NCBI GenBank assembly: GCA_938084835.1 | Contig: CALKER010000018.1 | Coordinates: forward strand, 108,739-172,738 | From: an uncultured Thermoguttaceae bacterium | GTDB lineage: Bacteria; Planctomycetota; Planctomycetia; Pirellulales; Thermoguttaceae | Direction of reading: 5' to 3' | Length of the DNA stretch: 64,000 bases | Part shown: positions 8,831 through 17,455 of the stretch, piece after piece | Layout of the letters: the number at the start of each line of letters is the position of its first letter | How positions within the stretch are numbered: the first letter of the stretch is position 1 | Translations under genes and position numbers: made by a program | Notes under the pieces: generated by a model | What the model was told of the DNA's origin: nothing | Databases searched by the model: none | What the model saw: only the letters and a program-made list of their open reading frames with translations

Positions 8831-8992
8831 AAGCAGAAGGCCTAAGTGTCGGCTGAAGCATCGCATGCTCCCGTTAACATCGGGTGTTTTTCCCATCCGT
8901 TTTAGCCGGACGGGGTCGCGCTGCTGGCGCAGGCTCAGCTTTTCAGACTGGAGAAGAAGGGAGCGACTTGTTTGCCAAGTTCGGCAGTTTGA

Positions 8993-9961
8993 TCAGAAGC
9001 CAAGCTTTTCGGCGACAGTTCGCCCAGGTCTTTGCTCTCCACAAATTTTGGAAACCGGACAGTCTTGAGAAGCCCTGTGCTGTTGCGGTTTGAGGACTTG
9101 CACTTGTTCAGGCGGAGGGAGAATTCTTAAGACCCGAAGACCAAACTTTTCGCCAACCTTTACCGCCTCTCCCTGTGCGATTATTCGACCTGCGATTTCG
9201 AGGTCCAAAAGCTCCTCACAAGATTTTTCGAACTGAATAATTGTGCCGGGGCTCAACTGGAGAATATTGGCAACGGGCTGCTTCCGCCGAGCCAGGGTCA
9301 CGCTCGCGCGTAATGGGACGCGAAGAAGTGTCCGCAAATAGGCGGAAACATCCTTTCGCTTGGCCCGCGAGCCGGCGGCCGGATTCCAGTCGGAGGCCTC
9401 CGGGGCCCGGGTAGCACCGCCCAATCCCTCGAATTCCTTCTCAGCACTTCCGACTGGGGCGGAGAGTGCTTTTCCTTGCCCCTCCGGGTCCTCAGGAACG
9501 AAATTTTTCCTCAGCTCAGGCTCCCTGCCCAAAGCGACAAGCGCTGCAACAATTTCCCCCTCGCCAGCAACGTACCGAACGTGAACGCCATGGGGTGACT
9601 CAGAGCCGATCCCGGCTGCGGCCCATAATTCCGGACAAATTTCACAGGAGGCAGTGGCCTCGAAATCTTCCGGAAATAAGATCACTGCCAATTCCTGGGC
9701 CAAGGTATCCATGATGGCTCGGCTGGTTGGCGAAGGATTTCGGTAATCGGCGGGAAGGAGTTTACCCTCCGGCACCAGCAGGTCAATCTCGCCTACCTTC
9801 GACCTCAGCCGAATGAGAATCCCCGGCCGGGTTAGGGCAAGCTTCAATTCCTGACCATAGCACAGCGCGAATTCTACGGCCCCAGGCAACCGCAGAGTTC
9901 GCCCAAGAACCTCCGCGATTTCCTGCCGATGTATTTCGAGCGTTTCAACAAGCCAGCTCAC
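8993..9961 (-). CDS. FliN/FliM-family (SpoA domain) flagellar motor switch-like protein
   Basis: A 322-residue protein whose C-terminal part (about 205-282) is a SpoA/FliN domain: YLRTLLRVPLRASVTLARRK, then LQLSPGTIIQFEKSCEELLDLEIAGRIIAQGEAVKVGEKFGLRV. That is the standard FliN layout. FliN forms the flagellar C-ring that binds CheY-P; the same domain occurs in type III secretion sorting platforms. Residues 1-150 form a FliM-like or otherwise unassigned region, joined by a low-complexity linker (150-200), so this protein is about twice the length of a minimal FliN. The start is GTG at 9961 without a clear ribosome site. No other flagellar gene is nearby. Confidence 0.8.
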   Translation of the reverse strand: MSWLVETLEIHRQEIAEVLGRTLRLPGAVEFALCYGQELKLALTRPGILIRLRSKVGEIDLLVPEGKLLPADYRNPSPTSRAIMDTLAQELAVILFPEDFEATASCEICPELWAAAGIGSESPHGVHVRYVAGEGEIVAALVALGREPELRKNFVPEDPEGQGKALSAPVGSAEKEFEGLGGATRAPEASDWNPAAGSRAKRKDVSAYLRTLLRVPLRASVTLARRKQPVANILQLSPGTIIQFEKSCEELLDLEIAGRIIAQGEAVKVGEKFGLRVLRILPPPEQVQVLKPQQHRASQDCPVSKICGEQRPGRTVAEKLGF

Positions 9962-10430
9962 GGTGACAATAACGACAACCTTAGTCGGAACCCACAGGAT
10001 TTTCCTGATCGCCCAGCTCGATGATCAAACAAGGTTAAGAAACCTGATGTTAAGGAATTCCAGGTTCAGAATCGGCAACCAATTCGTAAAACTTTGCGTG
10101 TTTTAGCGATTTTGCTCAGCCCATGCATTCGATAGGAAGGTTATATACCCTTCTATCGGGGGAATACTCGCTTGAACTGCTTCAGACCAAATAGTTTCAG
10201 GAGAACAAACCCGCATAGTAGGAGCTTTGGTATCTCTTTTCTAAAAGCCCGTTCCTTTTCGAAAAGCCCTTTAACGAATCTTGTCCCGGATGTTTGCCCC
10301 TTGACCAGTCGATGCGAACCCTCATTTTATGCGGTCCTTCATGTTATATCACTTGAATGATTAAGCTAGTAAGATATCGTGCGTCGAGCTTACACTAGTA
10401 GGTACAACCTTTTGATGGGACCTCTCCCCC
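9962..10430. other. Intergenic region, one bulged hairpin
   Basis: Contains the stem CGATAG-AAGG (10130-10140, one bulged G) pairing with CCTTCTATCG (10149-10158). It lies upstream of the minus-strand FliN-like gene and downstream of the minus-strand transporter. No gene recognised. Confidence 0.4.
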
Positions 10431-11453
10431 TCAACACCCCAAAGACGATTTTTCGGAGCTCAGCGTTTCGGCCCGCATGCCACTCGGGGATTGGGCGGCC
10501 ATTTCCTCACTTGTTCCTGACTGCTCAAGAACGCCGTAACGTACAGCGAGCCCCAACAAGATTACACTTCCCCCGGCCAAGGTCCACCATGCTGGGACCT
10601 CACCCCATGCCCAATAGACCCATAGCGGCATCACAACCGGTTCGATCAAGCCGATGACCACCGCCTCCTGACTTGAAATGCGGCCAAGGCCATAAAAAAC
10701 AAGAACGTATGGGATTCCCATCTGAAAAACCCCAAAGGCCGCGGAGACAGCAAGTTGTAGCTTGCTTGGGTAAATACCCCACCAAATGATCACTGGTAGA
10801 AGCACTACAACTACAAGTAAGTGATTGAAAGCGATAATCCAGGCAGCCTCGATGTGCCGAACCCTCCGCATGAAGACAAGGACCAAGGCGTAAGCCAGTC
10901 CTGAGGCAACGCCGAGGAGAGTTCCCCACTGCTGGCGACTTGCCCAATCAAATCCACCGGAGAGCTCACAGCCCAAAATGAGCCCAACGCCCGCGAGAGC
11001 AAAAGTCAATGCCACTAAATCCTTCCCGGAGGCCCGCTCACCGAAAAGAAGTGTGCTAAACACAAATACCCATGCCGGCGCTGTGTACTGAAGCCAAATC
11101 GCGTTAGCCGCCGTGCCCATCACCATTGCCGAAAGGTAACAAATGTTCATCATGACAAAGGCAATACCTAAGGGGATGAGGCTTGAAGGAAAGACTGGGC
11201 GCCGCACGAACGGCAGAAGGACCATTGCTGCAAAAACGGCTCGCCAAAATGCCAGGAGAATCCCTCGTTGGGTTTCTGGCCACGAGGCAAAAACCGGCGC
11301 GGCTTTGACAAAAACGCCGCTAGAGCTCCACATCAAAGCGGCAACAGCCACCAAGATCCGCCCCTGCCAACGAGGATTTTTGTTCCCACAAATAAGATTC
11401 ACGAGCGTGCAACCCTCCGTTCGAGCTGGGAGCGATTGGTTGACCGAAATCAC
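10431..11453 (-). CDS. EamA/DMT-family metabolite transporter
   Basis: An integral membrane protein of up to 340 residues with ten hydrophobic helices in two homologous five-helix halves, the EamA (DMT) arrangement. The first half has MWSSSGVFVKAA, then LLAFWRAVFAAMVLLPF and QYTAPAWVFVFSTLLFGE. The second ends with the conserved EPVVMPLWVYWAWGEVP then GGSVILLGLAV. Such proteins export or import amino acids, nucleobases and other metabolites; the substrate cannot be told. The listed start is GTG at 11453. A second GTG at 11402 has GGAGGG ten bases upstream and may be the true start, giving 323 residues. It stands alone between apbE and the FliN-like gene. Confidence 0.85.
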   Translation of the reverse strand: MISVNQSLPARTEGCTLVNLICGNKNPRWQGRILVAVAALMWSSSGVFVKAAPVFASWPETQRGILLAFWRAVFAAMVLLPFVRRPVFPSSLIPLGIAFVMMNICYLSAMVMGTAANAIWLQYTAPAWVFVFSTLLFGERASGKDLVALTFALAGVGLILGCELSGGFDWASRQQWGTLLGVASGLAYALVLVFMRRVRHIEAAWIIAFNHLLVVVVLLPVIIWWGIYPSKLQLAVSAAFGVFQMGIPYVLVFYGLGRISSQEAVVIGLIEPVVMPLWVYWAWGEVPAWWTLAGGSVILLGLAVRYGVLEQSGTSEEMAAQSPSGMRAETLSSEKSSLGC

Positions 11454-11799
11454 GTTTTTCCAAACAGGTTCGCATCCGAACCTGCCGCGAAGAAGCTCTC
11501 GAGTAAAAAGTTATCTGGTAATTTGCGCGCGATAGTCTCACTTTTCCATTTTCAGTATTTTCTGCCCGAACATGCAAAACTAGGTGGGAAGGATCTTCCG
11601 AGAGCCTCCGGCGGAACCCGGGATCACCCTCGGCCTTGATGGCCACTTGGCCAGCCTGTGTGCCTTGTATGAAGTTTTCTCGCTTGGTTTTGACATATTC
11701 CCGATAAGCACCACATTTGCCTGCGGTTTTTCGGAACATTCATGGATTAGCCACTTCGATTTGGATCAAAGCAAACTGTTGACGAAGGCAACGATTTGC
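11454..11799. other. Intergenic region, nothing recognised
   Basis: A 346-base spacer between two minus-strand genes. It should contain the promoter of the EamA transporter. I saw no convincing gene, repeat or hairpin. Confidence 0.5.
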
Positions 11800-12879
11800 T
11801 CAGTTGCCATTATAAGCCTCGACCTTGTCATCCTCTGGAACGGGGATTCGAAGAAGGCTGTTCCATGTTTCGGACATCCACACCTGCGGTTTTTGCTCCG
11901 GGGGAGCATGATCGGGGAGAAAGGCCACAAAAGCTGCAGCCCCGGGCAATTTTTCCAGCAAAGGCAGGCCTTCTTTAGGACCAAGAACGCGAATGGCGGA
12001 GGCCATGGCATCGGCCGTGGTTCCGTCTGCGGCTACTACCGTTACCGACATATTCCCAGTCATCGCCCACCCCGTGCGGGGGTCTATGATGTGAGAATAC
12101 CTCGTGCCGTTGATGACCACGTACCTTTGGGTATCCCCGCTTGTGGCGACCGCACAGCGGCTCAAAAGCAGGATTTGGAGTGGTGAATCATCCGCCCGCA
12201 AAGGTTCGATCGCAATCCGCCATCCGGCTGCATTGGGTGGCGGATCACCCAGGCAGATATCTCCACCAACATCAACAAGGACCCGCGAAATCCCCTCTTT
12301 TCGGAGAAGCTGGACGGCTTGATCCGCAGCATATCCTTTAGCGATCCCCCCCAAATCGAGTTGCATGCCATTCGCTAATAATGTCACTTGCCGAGTAGCG
12401 AGGTCCAAATTCACCTTTCGATAACCTATGGAGCGACTGGCCTCTGCTAAGCGATGCGGCTCCGGAAGTGTCTGTTGACGCCTTGCCCGCCGCCACAGGC
12501 GGACTACCGGCCCAACGGTGATGTCGAACGCTCCGCTGGTAAGTTCGCTGAAATACTGTGCCCGGACCAAAATATCCCACAGTGCCGGGCTCACCGGCAT
12601 GGGCGTTCCGCTAGGGACTCCGTGACAAAGCCGGTTTAATTCGCTCTCCGGATCATAATCGCTGAACAACGAGTTTAGCTCATTGATCCGGCGGAAAACC
12701 CTCTCCACTGCAAAGGCGGCCTTCTGGGGTTCCTCGGTATAGATTATGATTTTCACCGGCGCGGCCATTGCCTCGCCTGTAAACTCAAACCGCCGAGGCT
12801 CTCCTTCGCTCCTCGCCCCACCAGGTGAGCTCCACAACACACCTACCGCCACCGTAATAAGGCAATAGTTGAGAATCAT
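11800..12879 (-). CDS. apbE: FAD:protein FMN transferase ApbE
   Basis: A 359-residue exported flavin transferase that attaches FMN through a phosphoester bond to a threonine of redox proteins such as NqrB, NqrC and RnfG. Family motifs are present in order: DLGGIAKGYAADQAV, VDVGGDICLGDPP, YSHIIDPRTGWAMTG, and TTADAMASAIRVLG, whose Asp binds Mg2+. The N-terminus from the ATG at 12879 (MILNYCLITVAVGVLW) is a signal peptide or membrane anchor. The frame stays open to a TTG at 12963, but that would bury the signal behind 28 residues, so I prefer the ATG. No Nqr, Rnf or other flavoprotein target is visible in this window, so the substrate lies elsewhere. Confidence 0.93.
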   Translation of the reverse strand: MILNYCLITVAVGVLWSSPGGARSEGEPRRFEFTGEAMAAPVKIIIYTEEPQKAAFAVERVFRRINELNSLFSDYDPESELNRLCHGVPSGTPMPVSPALWDILVRAQYFSELTSGAFDITVGPVVRLWRRARRQQTLPEPHRLAEASRSIGYRKVNLDLATRQVTLLANGMQLDLGGIAKGYAADQAVQLLRKEGISRVLVDVGGDICLGDPPPNAAGWRIAIEPLRADDSPLQILLLSRCAVATSGDTQRYVVINGTRYSHIIDPRTGWAMTGNMSVTVVAADGTTADAMASAIRVLGPKEGLPLLEKLPGAAAFVAFLPDHAPPEQKPQVWMSETWNSLLRIPVPEDDKVEAYNGN

Positions 12880-13655
12880 CGTGCCAATTCTTTTCCACCG
12901 AATGCTTACCCTGTCACCCCGCCAGTTTTTCTTATCGTGCTGCAGGATCTTGGGACTCCCCAAAAATGTCGCCGCAGAAACGAGACATAACCCATTCCCG
13001 CAGAGGACAACGTTCGCACCATTTTACTGGAGGGCAAAGGTGAGAGGCACTTCGATACACCTGAACCTTCCCAGAAAGAGGTGCAAAGAGCAGTTAGCTG
13101 TCCATAAATTTCTGCCTCAACAAATGCCAGACTTCCTGAAGGCTGGGTTGGCACCCCCTGAGCGAGCCCTCTTCCGCGGGAAGTTCCGGAACTTTCTCCA
13201 AAAGCCTTTTCTCAGCTCAGAGGGGCCGATTAGGCACGCAGAAATTACTCAAAAAGGGCGATTGCGTACCTGAGCAGATGTTTCCACCCGGAAACACGCG
13301 CTGCTACCGGAGGCTAGCCGACAACGAGGCAGATCTAAGCAAGAAGACATCCGATGATCAATCCCGAGCCTCCCTAAATTCCGAGGAAGCATCTTTGGCG
13401 GGGGTTTGCACTCCGTTTCGCGAAGCCCTAGAATAGGCAGTTTGTAAAAATTGTGTGCTATTAAGTTCAAGCAAGTTTGACCCGGCCCTCTATTTCCTAT
13501 CCGGGCGTAATTTTGCGTGTCGAAGTACGTTCCAGGGGAAAGCATGGGCCGAGGACCCAGGCTATTTTACCGACTTCTGACAAAAATCCTGGGTGTTTAT
13601 GGTGTTCTGTTGAGGCCACATGAGGGTTTTAATCGAAGGAGGTGCGTGCAAGATC
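12880..13655. other. Divergent intergenic region with a nested hairpin
   Basis: A 776-base spacer between apbE (minus) and the SUMF1-like gene (plus), holding both promoters. A two-part stem, AGCAG (13273-13277)/CTGCT (13301-13305) enclosing TGTTTCC (13279-13285)/GGAAACA (13290-13296), is the only clear structure. No gene seen. Confidence 0.5.
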
Positions 13656-14849
13656 ATGACGAATTGGGTACGACTTGCGACTAGAGGTTGCCACCAAGGT
13701 TGGCCACTGGCTTTCGCTGGCTTGGCATGTGTCCTCGCTTGGTTGGTCATGCCCGGCGCATTTGCGCAGGAGGAGTTGCCTGAGGGATTTGACCCCAATG
13801 ACCTTCTTGCTGAGGAAGTGCTAAAGATTTTCAAACCGGGACCTGAAACAAAAATCCCCGAAGCAGAAGCCACCACTCAAGCCGAGATGAAACCTTACAC
13901 GGAGATCATCCCGGGCACTGACATCAAAATTGAGATGGTCCCCATTCCTGGCGGAAAGTTCCTTATGGGTAGTCCCGAAGACGAACCAGGCCGGCGTGAC
14001 GATGAAGGACCTCAGATCGAAGTGGAGATTGAACCATTCTGGATGAGCAAGTATGAGATCACGTGGGAACAATACGATGCCTGGGCATTGAAACTGGACG
14101 CCCAATACCGAAAGTTGCGGAGGGAGCGCGAAAATCGCCCCCAAAGTGTTTGGGAGAAGATGATCGATGCGATCGCCCGGCCTACTGCGGCGTATACGGA
14201 CATGACATTCGGAATGGGTCGGGAAGGTTATCCGGCCATTTGCATGACGCAATATTCTGCGCGAATGTATTGCAAATGGCTCACGATCAACACCGGTCGG
14301 TATTATCGTCTTCCCACGGAAGCCGAATGGGAGTATGCCTGCCGCGCCGGTACTACCACAGCTTACTCTTTCGGAGATGATCCGGAGAAGCTCGGCGAGT
14401 ACGGATGGTACTTCGAGAACTCAAATGACAAATATCAGAAAGTAGGCCAGAAGAAACCAAACCCGTGGGGCCTTTACGATATGCATGGCAATGTGGCTGA
14501 GTGGGTTATGGACCAATACGTGCCCGATTTTTATAAACGCTTCGTGGGGAAAACTGTGAAGAACCCCTGGGCAGTTCCTAAGGAGGAGTACCCCATTGTG
14601 GTTCGGGGTGGATCCTGGGATGACGACCCCGAGGACTGCCGGAGTGCAGCTCGCCGTGGTTCACATCCCGATTGGAAGATGCAGGACCCTCAAATCCCGC
14701 AAAGTATATGGTTTCTCACGGACGCTCCATTCGTAGGTTTTCGAATTATTCGACCCTTACGCTGGCCCACACCAGAGGAGGCCCGGTTGTTTGAGCCTGA
14801 TCCTCAAATTGTGAAGGAATACATTAAAGCCCAGGGTGGAAAACGATAG
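13656..14849 (+). CDS. Secreted SUMF1/FGE-like protein lacking the catalytic cysteines
   Basis: A 397-residue exported protein. The ATG at 13656 has AAGGAGGT twelve bases upstream, better than an ATG 36 bases earlier. The signal peptide ends at about AFA-QEEL (residue 37). The body is an FGE-sulfatase/SUMF1 domain: [67 protein letters not shown], and [17 protein letters not shown] near the end. True formylglycine-generating enzymes carry two cysteines shortly after RGGS. Here that site holds DDDPED and a lone Cys, so it probably does not mature sulfatases. It is more likely a structural, sugar- or protein-binding member of the superfamily, common in planctomycetes. Confidence 0.85.
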   Translation: MTNWVRLATRGCHQGWPLAFAGLACVLAWLVMPGAFAQEELPEGFDPNDLLAEEVLKIFKPGPETKIPEAEATTQAEMKPYTEIIPGTDIKIEMVPIPGGKFLMGSPEDEPGRRDDEGPQIEVEIEPFWMSKYEITWEQYDAWALKLDAQYRKLRRERENRPQSVWEKMIDAIARPTAAYTDMTFGMGREGYPAICMTQYSARMYCKWLTINTGRYYRLPTEAEWEYACRAGTTTAYSFGDDPEKLGEYGWYFENSNDKYQKVGQKKPNPWGLYDMHGNVAEWVMDQYVPDFYKRFVGKTVKNPWAVPKEEYPIVVRGGSWDDDPEDCRSAARRGSHPDWKMQDPQIPQSIWFLTDAPFVGFRIIRPLRWPTPEEARLFEPDPQIVKEYIKAQGGKR

Positions 14850-15455
14850 TAAGCCAGACACCACCCATCGTCCCCAATGCTTGCGGGGAAAAGTATTTGG
14901 CAATATCGGTTATGAGCGCAAGCGCCTGCAGGGGGCTCGGACATTTTGATCAAATTGCCGCGGGATTATTTGCTCCCAGTGGCGCAGTTTAGCTAAAAGG
15001 ATATCGGCCCTTTGGCGGGCTAAAGAAACACTTAAGAAAGATCTGCCCTGCCGCAGCTGCTTGGCAGCATTTCTGCCTCGTGGAAATTTCTCCCCAGTGG
15101 ACACCGGATGTCCGGATACCTTCCCTAATGAGGTTTCCGAAGGAAATTGACATGGAGTCAGTAGAAAGCATGTTTTACAGCATGCAGCCAATAGTCCGAC
15201 ACCGGGGAGACGTCCGGAAGCGCTGACCAGCTTTCCCTGCTCTTGGAACGACCCAATGTCAGGCATGGCAAAACTACGTGTTTTGGAAAAAGGTGGGAGC
15301 CCAAGAATTGCGAACAATTGTTGGCTAGGGTTTAATAGGCTGCGGCAAGCTTTTGCCGAAGTGGGCGTGGCGTTGGGGGTTGCTTAGCATGTTGCAATCA
15401 AACTGTTGGCTGTCAAAACGCAAGTTGCGGGGTCTGCAGAAAGGAGAAAGCCAGT
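14850..15455. other. Intergenic region with short inverted repeats
   Basis: A 606-base spacer between two plus-strand genes. It holds CCGGA-TG-TCCGG (15104-15115) and CGGCAA-GCTT-TTGCCG (15343-15358). The second sits about 100 bases before the oxidoreductase start and could be an operator. No gene seen. Confidence 0.45.
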
Positions 15456-16781
15456 ATGAGTCGCACAAAAGGGACGCGCCGTGATTTTCTGCAAACTTCG
15501 GGAGTGGTGGTAAGCTCGGCTGCTCTGGTTACCCAGACTGGAATAGCACGGATGGCCCATGCCGCAGGAAGCGACATTCTCAAAGTGTCTTTGATCGGGG
15601 CCGGGGGACGAGGCCACGGTGCCGCCCAGGATTGTCTTCAAGCCGCCCCAAATACTATGATTGTCGCCGTGGCCGACGCCTTCGAAGATCGCGCACGCCG
15701 AGTGGCTCAGGCCCTCCGCGATGAACCCAAATTCAAAGGTCGGGTGGATATCCCCAACGATCGCGTCTTCGTAGGGCTCGATGCGTACAAGGCAGCTATC
15801 GATTGCGGCGTGGACATCGTTCTGCTGTGTGAGCCACCGGGGTTCCGACCTTGGCATTATCTCTACGCCATCGAAAAAGGCAAACATGTGTTCATGGAGA
15901 AACCTTGTTGCACCGATGCTCCGGGCTACAGGGTCTTATGTGAAGCAAATAAACTTGCTGATGAAAAAGGCCTCAAAGTGGTGGTGGGGCTTCAACGGCG
16001 ACACGATCCGCGATATCGGGAAACCATCGCCCAAATCCATGAAGGGGCCATAGGCGATTTGATGTATACACGAGTCTATTGGAATGGCAGCGGTGTATGG
16101 ATCCGCGATCGTCGTCCCAACCAAACCGAAATGCAATACCAGGTGCACAACTGGTACTACTTTGTATGGTTGTCTGGGGACCACATTTGCGAACAACATA
16201 TCCACAATTTAGACATCGCAAATTGGGTCCACAAAGGCCATCCGGTGGAAGCCAACGGAATGGGCGGCCGACAGGTCCGCACAGGTGCTCGGCACAACCA
16301 CAACGTAGGTCACATCTACGACCACCACTTTGTGGAATTTACTTATGCCGATGGTACCAAGATGTTTAGCCAATGCCGGCACATTCCTAATTGCTGGAAC
16401 AATGTGTCCGAACATGCGCACGGCACCAAAGGATATTCCAATTGCAATGGTGCGATCGATGGCGAAGTGACATGGCGTTATCGAGGTCCCTCGGTGAATC
16501 CCTATGTGGAAGAGCACCGGCACTTGATCCAGGCGATAATGGAGGACCGTCCGCTCAACGACGGGTATCACGGGGCCGATGCCAGCATGACCGCTGTGCT
16601 CGGACGAATGGCCACCTATTCGGGCCAGGTTGTTCGCTGGGATGAGGCAGTTGCAAAGGGTCCGGCCGAGGTGCCGCCGCCTGAGAAATGGACTTGGGAT
16701 GCCGAGCCGCCGGTAAAGCCCGACGAGAACGGCTCGTACGAGCACATGGTGGCAATGCCAGGAATTTATAAGGCTTATTAA
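15456..16781 (+). CDS. Tat-exported Gfo/Idh/MocA-family oxidoreductase
   Basis: A 441-residue protein with a twin-arginine leader (RRDFLQ followed by SGVVVSSAALV, ending near AHAAG). The NAD(P)-binding Rossmann half starts KVSLIGAGGRGHG, with the GxGxxG-type turn, and the family's EKP signature appears as FMEKPCC. The C-terminal half holds the substrate site, including ICEQHIHNLDIANW and an unusually His-rich GARHNHNVGHIYDHH segment. Family members oxidise or reduce sugar and inositol carbons; the substrate is unknown. Export of a nicotinamide enzyme is a recurring planctomycete feature, and the cofactor is assumed to be bound before Tat export. The ATG at 15456 follows AAAGGAGAAAG. It is monocistronic, with a terminator possibly at 17057-17101. 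Confidence 0.88.
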   Translation: MSRTKGTRRDFLQTSGVVVSSAALVTQTGIARMAHAAGSDILKVSLIGAGGRGHGAAQDCLQAAPNTMIVAVADAFEDRARRVAQALRDEPKFKGRVDIPNDRVFVGLDAYKAAIDCGVDIVLLCEPPGFRPWHYLYAIEKGKHVFMEKPCCTDAPGYRVLCEANKLADEKGLKVVVGLQRRHDPRYRETIAQIHEGAIGDLMYTRVYWNGSGVWIRDRRPNQTEMQYQVHNWYYFVWLSGDHICEQHIHNLDIANWVHKGHPVEANGMGGRQVRTGARHNHNVGHIYDHHFVEFTYADGTKMFSQCRHIPNCWNNVSEHAHGTKGYSNCNGAIDGEVTWRYRGPSVNPYVEEHRHLIQAIMEDRPLNDGYHGADASMTAVLGRMATYSGQVVRWDEAVAKGPAEVPPPEKWTWDAEPPVKPDENGSYEHMVAMPGIYKAY

Positions 16782-16920
16782 TAGCCTTTTTCGGGCCGGC
16801 ATCCTCAAACCTGAATCTCGCAACCTTCAACAGACTTGGCTGCCGGTCCGCCCAAGGGTGCGCAGTTCGGCTTGAAGTGCCGTTTCCCGAGCTGCACCAT
16901 GCCCACGCAAGATACTTAGG

Positions 16921-16947
16921 AAAAAAACCTACCGCCGTGAGGTGGTA
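16921..16947 (-). terminator. Intrinsic terminator, minus strand
   Basis: TACCGCC (16930-16936), loop GTGA, GGTGGTA (16941-16947): a seven-pair stem. Read on the minus strand it is followed after two bases by seven Ts (the A-run 16921-16927). It could end the transcript of the isomerase-like gene at 17456-18904, although 500 bases away. Confidence 0.5.
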
Positions 16948-17056
16948 TATTTCCCCTAACGTCCTCTTCCGGCGATCCTTTCCGCCAAAAAATGCAAAGG
17001 TGCGAGGAAGGATCGGCTAGCACACCGGTAGAGTTGTCGCTTGTTTCGAGAATTCG

Positions 17057-17101
17057 CCGCTGAGGGATGACCCACCAACCTCGCCTCAGCGGTATTTTTT
17101 T
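17057..17101 (+). terminator. Intrinsic terminator, plus strand
   Basis: CCGCTGAGG (17057-17065) pairs perfectly with CCTCAGCGG (17084-17092), followed by TATTTTTTT to 17101. It probably ends transcription from the oxidoreductase gene at 15456-16781 or from an unseen RNA in between. Confidence 0.75.
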
Positions 17102-17455
17102 GCGCGCCCGCCTACCCCCTAGCTTTCTACGCCACCACCTGCTGGGAGACTAGCTGAGCCTTGTTTAGCATCTCCCGCACCCAGGGCTAACGCAACCTCC
17201 AAACGCACCGGAATTGTAGACCGATCAGGCGTTTCCTAGATAACAAACCGTGCGAATTTCCTCGGGGGCCGGTCACGCCAAGAGCGTAATGCCCGGTTTC
17301 ATGCCGCCGGGGTCCGTGGGGCCTCTTGAAAAAGCCGCCTGAAATTTTTCCGCGCCACGATGAATTAGTCGCCGGGGCAGGGCGGAGCTTAAACGTGCCT
17401 ATTACCTTCTGGGGCCAAACACCAATTGGCTACGGCGGAACGCTGCCACAACCAG

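Larger units (their letters stand above)
8379..8992. other. Intergenic region with two strong hairpins
   Basis: A 614-base spacer between two convergent genes. It contains an 11-base inverted repeat with one mismatch (8665-8675 / 8694-8704) and a perfect 11-base one (GTGGAGGTCTC at 8795-8805 / 8820-8830, 14-base loop). Neither is followed by a T-run. No gene seen. Confidence 0.55.
16782..17455. other. Intergenic region between convergent genes with two terminators
   Basis: A 674-base spacer with two oppositely oriented intrinsic terminators listed separately. The 275 bases between the oxidoreductase stop and the plus-strand terminator, and the 354 bases after it, hold no recognisable gene. 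Confidence 0.5.
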
